Shown here: positions 54,228 through 61,162 of the stretch, piece after piece
Numbering within the stretch: the stretch's first letter is position 1
Layout: each line of letters opens with the position of its first letter
Assembly (NCBI RefSeq): GCF_900115285.1
Contig: NZ_FOYW01000001.1
Coordinates: forward strand, 348,376 to 412,375
DNA length: 64,000 nucleotides
Source: Marinobacter daqiaonensis
GTDB taxonomy: Bacteria > Pseudomonadota > Gammaproteobacteria > Pseudomonadales > Oleiphilaceae
Direction of reading: 5' to 3'
The notes under the pieces: generated by a model
What the model was told of the DNA's origin: nothing
The model's database searches: none
What the model saw: the letters and a program-made list of their open reading frames with translations, nothing else
Translations under genes and position numbers: made by a program

Positions 54228-54455
54228 ATGATGCACAACAGTATGTTCAGTAACACCATGTGGGCAGGCCATTGGCTGTGGATGCTGGTCATGGCCGTGT
54301 TGGTGGTGGTGCCGGTCTGGCGCATCTGCCAGCGCATTGGTTACCCGGGCTGGATGGCTATCCTGATACTCATTCCCATGGTCAACATGGTGCTGCTCTA
54401 CTTCATCGCCTTTGCGGACTGGCCGAGCAATCGTAACGTCGAGGGGAAAGCATAA
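54228..54455 (+). CDS. small two-helix membrane protein
   Basis: 75 residues from MMHNSMFSNTMWAGHW (an upstream in-frame start at 54213 adds five residues). Two hydrophobic helices (LVMAVLVVVPVWRIC and ILILIPMVNMVLLYFIAFA) with N-terminal Met/His. It sits between the permease and the copper ATPase and ends exactly where the ATPase gene begins. Family unknown; probably accessory to copper export. Confidence 0.65.
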   Translation: MMHNSMFSNTMWAGHWLWMLVMAVLVVVPVWRICQRIGYPGWMAILILIPMVNMVLLYFIAFADWPSNRNVEGKA

Positions 54456-56741
54456 ATGGTAGCCAGGGCCAGTTCGGATTCGAGCGCAACGAAGACCTTC
54501 GAACTGATCGTTCCGGGAATGGGCTCGGACCATTGCGCCGGTATCGTCTCCAAAACGATTCGACGTCTTGAAGGAATCGATGACGTATCCACCAATCTGG
54601 CCGCTCATCGGGTCAAGGTTACTGCCCGGTATGACGGACCTGATGCCGAAAACCTGCGCAAGGCGGTCGAAGGCGCAGGCTATGATGTCGCCGCGATCAG
54701 CCGTGACGATGATGCCGACCAGGAAAGTGAAACCGCGATTGAGGAAGCGTATCTCCAGCAGGCCAGGCGCAGGCTCTGGATTGCGGCAATACCCACCACG
54801 CTGATCATGTTGCTGATGATTCCGCACATGTTCTGGCAACCGGTACCGGGTTATCTGGCGATCATTGCCCTGCTGGCCTTTCCGGTGGTGTTTCTTTTCG
54901 GAGGCGCTGCGACACACAAGGCTTCCTGGCGCTCATTGAAAAACGGCACCTTCAACATGGATGTGCTCATTTCCATGGGCAGCCTGCCTCCCTACATCAT
55001 CGGTCTGGTAGGCTTCGTCTACCCGATGACGTCGTTCATCGAAATGGCCGCCACCATCATGACCTTTCACCTGGTTGGCCGTTATCTGGAAACGAAAGCC
55101 AAGGGCAAGGCTTCCGAGGCAATTCGGCGGCTGCTGACCATGGGGGCCAAGACCGCCCGTGTGGAGCGGAATGGCGAAGAAGTGGAGATCCCGGTCAGGG
55201 AACTGGCCCCCGGCGACATCATGATTGTGCGTCCGGGTGACAAGGTGCCCACTGACGGTGAGGTGGTGGATGGTGAGAGTCACCTGGACGAATCCATTGC
55301 CACCGGCGAGTCGGTGCCCGTCTATAAAAGTACCGGTGACACCGTGATCGGAGCCACGATCAATAAGGAAGGGCGCCTACGCGTAAAAGCAACCCGGGTT
55401 GGCGGCGATACCTTTCTTGCACAGGTGGTGAAGCTGATTGACGAGGCACAGGGCTCCCGGGTGCCAATCCAGGAATTCGCTGACCGTATGACCGGTCGCT
55501 TCGTGCCTCTGGTTCTTGTCATCGCCCTGGGCAGCCTTCTGGTCTGGCTGTTTGCTGCGGACGCGCTCCGCCCGATACTCGAATGGGGCGGAGCCTTCCT
55601 GCCGTGGGTGGATCCTGCGGCCCCTACACCTGTGTTGGCAATTCTGGCGGCTATAGCAGTGCTGGTAATTGCCTGCCCGTGTGCGTTGGGTCTGGCGACA
55701 CCTACGGCGTTGATGGTGGGCTCCGGAGTGGGTGCCGAGCGGGGCATCCTGATCCGCTCCGGTGAGGCCATCCAGACCTTCAAGGACATCAAGGTCATGG
55801 TTCTGGATAAAACAGGCACCATTACCAGAGGCGAGCCGAAACTGACCGACGTGGTGGCAGCCGAAGGCGTTTCGGAAACGGAGCTGCTGGAGCTTGCCGC
55901 CACAGTGGAGAATGCTTCCGAGCACCCCATCGCCCGGGCCATCGTGGAGGGGGCCAGGGAGCGGGGAATCAGGCCCGGAGATGTTCTTGACTTCCGCTCC
56001 ACCGGCGCCAGGGGTGTGTCGGGCAGGGTAGGCGACAGGACCGTGCTGATAGGTAACCGCCGCCTGCTTGAAGAAGAGGGCGTCACCGGCCTGGATGCAC
56101 TGAGTGAGCGTCTCCACGATCTTGAGAGCCAAGGCCGAACCGCAGTAATCGTCGCCCGGGATAGCCAGGCATATGGCATCGTGGCGGTTGCCGATACGCT
56201 CAAGGACGAGTCCGTTGATGCGATCAAAGCCATGCATGAGCATGGACTCCACGTGGTAATGATTACCGGCGACAACGAACGCGCTGCACAAGCCGTTGCC
56301 CGTGAAGTGGGCATCGACGAAGTTCGCGCTGGGGTGCTGCCAGAGGGCAAGGTGGACGCCATTCGTGAGTTACAGAAGAAATACGGCAATCATGTCGCCA
56401 TGGTGGGTGACGGCATAAACGACGCCCCGGCTCTGAAACAGGCGAACGTCGGTATTGCCATCGGCGCCGGCGCGGATGTGGCAATAGAGGCCGCGGACGT
56501 TACCCTGGTGCGAGGCGAATTATCCGGTGTTGTTGATGCCATGGTGTTGTCCCGTGCCACCTTCAGGAAAATCGTTGAGAACCTGGTCTGGGCAAGTGGA
56601 TACAACGCTGCGGCCATTCCCATCGCCGCTGCCGGCCTGTTGCACCCCATGATCGGTGTAGTGGCCATGACGGCCAGCTCGCTCTCGGTCATCGGTAATT
56701 CCATGTTGTTGCGGCGGCGCTACCAGAAGGAACATCGATAG
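54456..56741 (+). CDS. Cu(I)-exporting P1B-type ATPase
   Basis: A 761-residue heavy-metal ATPase. The single N-terminal HMA domain has GMGSDHCAGI (residues 21-30) in place of GMTCxxC, leaving only one Cys. Eight membrane helices contain the metal-site CPC at 407-409 (Cu+ class). TGES is in the actuator domain, DKTGT at 451-455 carries the phosphorylated Asp, HP is in ASEHPIARAI, and GDGINDAPAL is near 647. It pumps Cu(I) from cytoplasm to periplasm. Named copA in many species, but I leave the symbol blank to avoid confusion with the oxidase. Confidence 0.94.
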   Translation: MVARASSDSSATKTFELIVPGMGSDHCAGIVSKTIRRLEGIDDVSTNLAAHRVKVTARYDGPDAENLRKAVEGAGYDVAAISRDDDADQESETAIEEAYLQQARRRLWIAAIPTTLIMLLMIPHMFWQPVPGYLAIIALLAFPVVFLFGGAATHKASWRSLKNGTFNMDVLISMGSLPPYIIGLVGFVYPMTSFIEMAATIMTFHLVGRYLETKAKGKASEAIRRLLTMGAKTARVERNGEEVEIPVRELAPGDIMIVRPGDKVPTDGEVVDGESHLDESIATGESVPVYKSTGDTVIGATINKEGRLRVKATRVGGDTFLAQVVKLIDEAQGSRVPIQEFADRMTGRFVPLVLVIALGSLLVWLFAADALRPILEWGGAFLPWVDPAAPTPVLAILAAIAVLVIACPCALGLATPTALMVGSGVGAERGILIRSGEAIQTFKDIKVMVLDKTGTITRGEPKLTDVVAAEGVSETELLELAATVENASEHPIARAIVEGARERGIRPGDVLDFRSTGARGVSGRVGDRTVLIGNRRLLEEEGVTGLDALSERLHDLESQGRTAVIVARDSQAYGIVAVADTLKDESVDAIKAMHEHGLHVVMITGDNERAAQAVAREVGIDEVRAGVLPEGKVDAIRELQKKYGNHVAMVGDGINDAPALKQANVGIAIGAGADVAIEAADVTLVRGELSGVVDAMVLSRATFRKIVENLVWASGYNAAAIPIAAAGLLHPMIGVVAMTASSLSVIGNSMLLRRRYQKEHR

Positions 56742-56759
56742 CCTTTCAGCATGAAAGAC

Positions 56760-56780
56760 GGACCCGCCTTTGCCGGGCCC
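56760..56780 (+). terminator. stem-loop after Cu ATPase
   Basis: GGACCCG (56760-56766) and CGGGCCC (56774-56780) pair with one mismatch, 7-nt loop, then GCTCTCTTGATT. Plausible weak terminator separating the ATPase from the downstream operon. Confidence 0.5.
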
Positions 56781-56824
56781 GCTCTCTTGATTCAAGTCAG
56801 TTTCATCCCTGATCCGCCTCAGCC

Positions 56825-56841
56825 ATTCAGTCTGATTTCAG
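56825..56841 (+). promoter_or_regulatory. direct-repeat box upstream of complex-I-like operon
   Basis: ATTCAG (56825-56830), TCTGA, TTTCAG (56836-56841): the same hexamer, 5-bp spacer and orientation as the box before the cupredoxin operon, with one base changed. It suggests control by the same OmpR/PhoP-type regulator. Confidence 0.5.
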
Positions 56842-57067
56842 GAAGTCATGATTAACTTCGTCTGTACGCTTTGATCAGACAATGTGAAACGTAACCCGAT
56901 TTCAACACACCGCACCCGTGAGGAGCCCTTGTACTGCGCTTTCAGCCATATCTACAGCTGGTCACTATTACTGATCTTCACCGTGCATTCGGGCGTCCGG
57001 TTTCCTAGCGACTACACTACTGGATAAAAGTCTCGCGAACGCATAAATCGTAAGCTAGGGGAAATCG

Positions 57068-57430
57068 ATGAGCGCTACACAACAATACCTTCTATTGCTG
57101 GGAATGGCGATCGGTACCCTTGGTGTGGTTCTGAGCCTTTACGGCCTCGCCCGAGCCATGGGTCCAACGCGCGGTGAGCCGGGTAAGGATGTGCCCGCGA
57201 GCGCGGGAACGATGTCCCGTGACCCGGTATGGGGGCGCTACCATGTGCGTTACTACGGTTACGCCCTATTGTTTCTGGCCTTCGACATGGAAATGGCCTA
57301 CATGTATCCCTGGGCTGTGGTTTACAAAGAAGAGGGGCTGGTTGCGCTGGTTGATATGGGTGTATTTCTTGCAATTCTTTTTCTCGGTCTGCTCTACGGA
57401 TGGAGCCAGGGGGCTCTCCGGCGGCAATGA
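57068..57430 (+). CDS. NuoA-like subunit of complex-I-like assembly
   Basis: A 120-residue protein with three helices. LLFLAFDMEMAYMYPWAVVYKE matches the NuoA signature (core FDMEMAYMYPWAV), keeping Asp73 and Glu75 of the proton channel. The TM1-TM2 loop, which in true NuoA has the YExG-type motif and contacts the quinone cavity, is replaced by an unrelated Gly/Pro-rich stretch. First gene of the operon; its stop overlaps the next gene by 4 bp. Confidence 0.85.
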   Translation: MSATQQYLLLLGMAIGTLGVVLSLYGLARAMGPTRGEPGKDVPASAGTMSRDPVWGRYHVRYYGYALLFLAFDMEMAYMYPWAVVYKEEGLVALVDMGVFLAILFLGLLYGWSQGALRRQ

Positions 57431-59424
57431 CTCCTGATCCGATATTGACCGCGACAGGCGTTCGCCAGAAGCGGCCCTCAGTGTTACAGAAGCTTTTCTC
57501 CCGAGCCCTGGCGAGCAACCTGAGCTGCCTGGTTGTGCCGGGGCCGGAGATAGCCCTGGCTCATGGGCTGGATGTGAAGGCTGTAGGCATGCGCATTGCC
57601 GGCACCCCTCGCGATGCGAGCGTTCTCCTGATTGTCGGAAAGCTGCCAGAGAAAATGAGCGAGGCTGTGGCGGTGCTCTTTGCGCAGATGCCCCGACTGC
57701 GCGCTATCCTCGTACTGGGCGCCCGGCCCCCGTCATCCCTACCTGGCACCGATGTGTCCGGGGACCTTTCGCAAGCCGCGCTGATTGAGGCGGTCGCCAG
57801 GCTGAAGCAGGTGATGGCCAAGGGCGCCTTTGCGTCCTCTCCCGAGGATTTTGACTCATCTGTCCTGCACGCCAGGACTGAGTATGTTTGCCCCATGCAT
57901 CCGGAAGTTGTCGAAGACGAGCCGGGCAGTTGCCCCAAGTGCGGCATGGATCTCGTGGCCCGCGAAACCGGGGAGTCGACCCCTGAGCACCACCACGATC
58001 ATGAACACGAACACCATCACCACGGCCATGATCACGGCGAGCACGAAGACGAGCACGAACAATGCCATGGTCACGAGGATCGAGAACACCAGAATCATCA
58101 TGACCATCGACAGGACCATGAGCCGGAACATCATCCTGACCATAATCACGATCATAGCGAAGGGGAGGGCCATAAACAGGAAAAGGCCGAGACCGAATAT
58201 ACCTGCCCCATGCACCCGGAAATTGTCCGGGACGAGCCGGGCAGCTGTCCAAAATGCGGCATGGATCTGGTAGCCCGAGAGGACATGGAAGATGACGGCG
58301 GGGGAGAGGAAGCTCCCGGGCATGGCAATGACCACGAGCACCAGCACCATCATGATCACTCGGATTACGATGAGCATGATCACGAACACCATCAGGACGA
58401 TGGGCACGAACACGGTCACGGGCACAGTGGACACGAGCACGGCGGACATGATCATGGCGCCTCGGGATTCATGTCCATGATCGAAGTGACCAAAGACCTG
58501 CCGCGCAGCGCTGACGGCCTGCAGATGGACTGGCTTGAGGTGCCATTCGGGCCGGTGTTCCCTGGTCTGCCAGGTGGTTTGAAGTTGACGCTGACGCTTG
58601 ATGGTGACGGTGTGACAGAGGGGCAGGCCGCATCAGTGGTGGGCATAACCTCCGAAGGTGAAGAAGATGGAGAGATGGATGCCAATACCTTCATCGAGCA
58701 TCTGTCGAGTGCAATGCCACTGGCACCGGTGAGTTACCGTCTGTTGGCCTGTCTGGCAATTGAGCGGGCGGCGGGGCTGGAGGATGATTCGGCGAACGCA
58801 GGCGGCCGGACCGGCGCGCTTGAACGCGAGCGCATCGCCAGTCATCTGGGTTGGCTGGCCCGGTTTGGACATCAAATGGGCTTCGCCTGGCTGGCGAATC
58901 GTGCTTCAACCCTGCAGCTGAACGTTCAGGCTGCCAGCAAGGAGGGGCTTATTGAGCTGGAGCCGTCGCTTCAGGCACTGGCTACCCGAGTCGGGCGGAC
59001 GCCGCTACTCAAAGCGCGGCTGAGGGGAATTGGCGTGCTGCCAACAGGCTCTTCTGATCTGCGCGGCCCTGTAGGGCGTGCTTCCGGCAAGGGCGGAGAT
59101 GCCTGGGCGCGCCTGTGGCAACGGCTGGACGAGATCCCGGCCAGTCTCGATCTCATTAAAGCAGCAGTGGAACCGGAGCTGCCGGTCCTGCGGAACATTG
59201 GCAGCGATGTCTCCGGAACAGGTGAGACAACCGTGGAAACTCCCCGTGGCGAGTCTCGGTTGAAGGTGAGCCTGGAGCATGGCCAGGTGACGTCCTACGA
59301 ACTGGATACCGCCTGTAGTCACCATATCGACCTGGTTGCGGAGCTCGTAAAGGGCAGGGAACTGGGCGATGCACTGGTGGCGGTCGGATCAATAGACCTT
59401 TCGCCCTGGGAGGTAATCTCTTGA
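57427..59424 (+). CDS. NuoB-HMBD-His-HMBD-His-NuoD fusion protein
   Basis: 665 residues from an ATG overlapping the nuoA-like stop (ATGA). Residues ~22-102 align with NuoB, but three of the four N2 cluster Cys are gone: CC is now CL, TCFTK is KLPEK, GAC is GAR, and the GCPPRP region is absent. Two heavy-metal-binding domains (PF19335 type: YVCPMHPEV/YTCPMHPEI, SCPKCGMDLVARE) lie at ~152-180 and ~257-285. Each is followed by a His/Asp/Glu-rich run of ~50-60 residues. Residues ~350-665 align with NuoD (LTLTLDGDGVTEG, RERIASHLGWLARFG, LVAVGSIDLSPWEV), but HHPSxHG has become FPGLPGG, so the quinone His is lost. It replaces the whole hydrophilic arm. No redox role seems possible; metal binding is likely. 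Confidence 0.85.
   Translation: MTPDPILTATGVRQKRPSVLQKLFSRALASNLSCLVVPGPEIALAHGLDVKAVGMRIAGTPRDASVLLIVGKLPEKMSEAVAVLFAQMPRLRAILVLGARPPSSLPGTDVSGDLSQAALIEAVARLKQVMAKGAFASSPEDFDSSVLHARTEYVCPMHPEVVEDEPGSCPKCGMDLVARETGESTPEHHHDHEHEHHHHGHDHGEHEDEHEQCHGHEDREHQNHHDHRQDHEPEHHPDHNHDHSEGEGHKQEKAETEYTCPMHPEIVRDEPGSCPKCGMDLVAREDMEDDGGGEEAPGHGNDHEHQHHHDHSDYDEHDHEHHQDDGHEHGHGHSGHEHGGHDHGASGFMSMIEVTKDLPRSADGLQMDWLEVPFGPVFPGLPGGLKLTLTLDGDGVTEGQAASVVGITSEGEEDGEMDANTFIEHLSSAMPLAPVSYRLLACLAIERAAGLEDDSANAGGRTGALERERIASHLGWLARFGHQMGFAWLANRASTLQLNVQAASKEGLIELEPSLQALATRVGRTPLLKARLRGIGVLPTGSSDLRGPVGRASGKGGDAWARLWQRLDEIPASLDLIKAAVEPELPVLRNIGSDVSGTGETTVETPRGESRLKVSLEHGQVTSYELDTACSHHIDLVAELVKGRELGDALVAVGSIDLSPWEVIS
57883..58480 (+). 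repeat. duplicated HMBD plus His-rich unit in fusion gene
   Basis: About 80 bp at 57883-57965 and 58195-58278 are near-identical (CCCCATGCA.CCGGAA.TTGT and GACGAGCCGGGCAG shared), each followed by CAC/CAT/GAC/GAG-rich codon runs. The unit of ~310 bp was tandemly duplicated inside the gene. Confidence 0.85.
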
Positions 59425-60317
59425 GCATTGCCATCGTTTTGTTCGCGCTGCTTGTCACTGCCTGGTTTCTCGCCATGATCGAGAGCTGGACGGCAACCGG
59501 ACGACTGCATCCAGCCGCACCCCTGCTCAGCGGCCTGGCTCACCTCGGTCGTGAGTCTGTTGTGCCTCGCACGCCCGACCGGGTCTTCTTCGAGACGGCG
59601 CCGGTGCTGCTGCTGGTTGCGGCGATGCTCGGTGCGGCGGTGCTGCCACTGGCGCCGAACCTGATCATCGCCGATCTTGCCACCGGTGCCCTGTTTTTCA
59701 ACGCGGCGCTGGCCTATGTGCTGGTGGCGCTGATCATGGGCGGCTGGGGCCCGAATGGTGCTTATGCCATGGTCGGCGGCTGGCGTTTTCTCGGCCAGCT
59801 TATCGCTTATGCCATGCTCATCGTTATGCCGATCACCGCGGTGGCCATGCGCGCCGAATCTCTGGTAAACACCGCGATCGTTGGCTCTCAGGAGAGCCTG
59901 TGGAACATCGTTTACCAACCGCTCGGTTTTGTGCTGTTTTACATTGCCGCTATGGCGCTGGCGTTCCGCCCACCGTTTGATCTGCCTACCGCAGAGGGGG
60001 AACTGGCCGGCGGTGTTGATGCCGAATATACCGGCGTGCGCCTGGCCGTGCTGCGACTGGCGCGCCTGTTGCTCGTGGTCACGCTGGCTTCCGCAACGAC
60101 GGTATTCTACCTCGGCGGCTGGCACGGGCCGCTGCTGCCGCCCTGGGCCTGGAGCCTGATCAAGACCCTGGCAGTGGCCGTTTCGATGCTGTTGGTCGGT
60201 CACTACCTGCCACGCATTCGCGAGGCGGATCTGTTGGGGTGGTGCTGGAAGCTGGGGATTCCCCTGGCGCTGCTCAATATCTTCATTGTCGGATTGCTTA
60301 TTCTGGTGGTGCCGTAA
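59421..60317 (+). CDS. NuoH-like membrane subunit
   Basis: A 298-residue protein with ~8 helices whose start overlaps the fusion gene by 4 bp. GGWGPNGAYAMVGGWRFLGQLIAY corresponds to NuoH GWSSNSKYALLG.. and PFDLPTAEGELAGG at ~185-198 is the classic NuoH loop motif. In the QMISYE motif the Glu is replaced by Ala131, one of the charged residues leading from the quinone cavity to the membrane axis. The first cytoplasmic loop lacks the usual ERK/R.GPNR motif. Confidence 0.85.
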   Translation: MSIAIVLFALLVTAWFLAMIESWTATGRLHPAAPLLSGLAHLGRESVVPRTPDRVFFETAPVLLLVAAMLGAAVLPLAPNLIIADLATGALFFNAALAYVLVALIMGGWGPNGAYAMVGGWRFLGQLIAYAMLIVMPITAVAMRAESLVNTAIVGSQESLWNIVYQPLGFVLFYIAAMALAFRPPFDLPTAEGELAGGVDAEYTGVRLAVLRLARLLLVVTLASATTVFYLGGWHGPLLPPWAWSLIKTLAVAVSMLLVGHYLPRIREADLLGWCWKLGIPLALLNIFIVGLLILVVP

Positions 60318-60854
60318 ATGTATATCCAGGCTTTTTTCGTCGCTGTTTTCGGCCTCGCCGCAATCGGTTTCGGTGTGGTGGTGTTCCGCACATCTTCCAT
60401 GGTGCGTTCTGCGCTGGCCCTGTTGTTTTCGCAAACTGCTGTCGGCTGTATGTTCCTGGCCATGCAGTCCGAATTTCTGGGGGTGCTGCAGATCATGATG
60501 ATGGCTACCGAGATGAGCATCATGGCCATTTTCATGGTGATGTTCATGATGGACCCCGGCGGCCTTGGCGGTATGGATATGAGCCACCAGAAACGATTCT
60601 CCCTCGGCGCAGGTGGGATTGCCGCCGCCACCGCCATTGCCGTGGCGCTTCTGTCTGACTGGGGCCCGGTGACTGCCGAGGCGCCGGATGCCGCAATGCA
60701 GACACGGGAACTGGGCTTCGAAATGCTGGGGCGCTCGATGCTGATTTTCGAGACCGCCGCTGTCACTATCCTGACCGCGATGATTGCCGCCACGGCCACC
60801 GCAATACCGGCGCGGGAGCCCGCCAATCACGATCACAAGGAGACCTCAAGATGA
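60318..60854 (+). CDS. NuoJ-like membrane subunit
   Basis: A 178-residue protein with five predicted helices. The TM3 segment EFLGVLQIMMMATEMSIMAIF corresponds to NuoJ EFxxxLQxxxYxGAIxVLF, the hinge helix of complex I, with the Tyr/Gly positions replaced. The C terminus carries a His-containing tail (NHDHKETSR). It starts directly after the nuoH-like stop and overlaps the nuoK-like gene by 4 bp. Confidence 0.82.
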   Translation: MYIQAFFVAVFGLAAIGFGVVVFRTSSMVRSALALLFSQTAVGCMFLAMQSEFLGVLQIMMMATEMSIMAIFMVMFMMDPGGLGGMDMSHQKRFSLGAGGIAAATAIAVALLSDWGPVTAEAPDAAMQTRELGFEMLGRSMLIFETAAVTILTAMIAATATAIPAREPANHDHKETSR

Positions 60855-61162
60855 CGCCGGTCCTGATCCTGGCGCTTCTGACAGGCGCCGTTCTGTTTGG
60901 TGTTGGCGTCTACGGCGCGTTGTCCCAGACCAATCTGGTCATGATCATGATGGGCGTGGAACTGATTCTGGCGGGCGCATTGGTGAACCTGGTTGCCTTC
61001 TGGCGATTTCTGCATCCTGAGGTCTACTCCGGACAGATGTTCGTTCTGGTGGTGATGACGGTCATGGCGGTAGAGATGGCGGTCGGTTTCGGGGTCGCGA
61101 CGGCGCGCTTCCGGGCCAAGGGCTCGGTAGAGATGGAAGAAGCGGAGGACCTGAAAGGATGA
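60851..61162 (+). CDS. NuoK-like membrane subunit
   Basis: A 103-residue, three-helix protein. Both channel glutamates are kept: Glu37 in MMGVELILAGALVNLV and Glu75 in VMAVEMAVGFGVA, matching E36 and E72 of E. coli NuoK. Overlaps both neighbours by 4 bp. Confidence 0.92.
   Translation: MTPVLILALLTGAVLFGVGVYGALSQTNLVMIMMGVELILAGALVNLVAFWRFLHPEVYSGQMFVLVVMTVMAVEMAVGFGVATARFRAKGSVEMEEAEDLKG

Larger units (their letters stand above)
56742..57067. promoter_or_regulatory. promoter region of the complex-I-like operon
   Basis: A 326-bp gap. It has a stem-loop just after the ATPase gene, a hexamer direct repeat at 56825-56841, and AGGGGA 5 nt before the nuoA-like ATG. The Crp-like and sigma-70 boxes are not obvious to me. 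Its length and the operator-like repeat argue that the operon has its own promoter. Confidence 0.5.

Noticed and set aside
55322-56389. Ser/Arg-rich minus-strand frame inside the copper ATPase
   Set aside because: Composition is typical of antisense codon bias; the sense frame is a complete P-type ATPase.
57883-58480. His-codon repeats considered as a CRISPR-like or simple DNA repeat array
   Set aside because: The repeats are in frame, code for His/Asp/Glu runs between two HMBDs, and lack regular spacers.
57427-59424. Fusion gene considered as two genes joined by a sequencing error
   Set aside because: The frame is open through ~2 kb with HMBDs and His-rich linkers between the two modules; an artefact would not supply these. 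Long-read confirmation would still be decisive.
59319-60836. 505-codon open frame on the minus strand
   Set aside because: Antisense of the nuoH/nuoJ-like genes, whose sense translation has clear family motifs.
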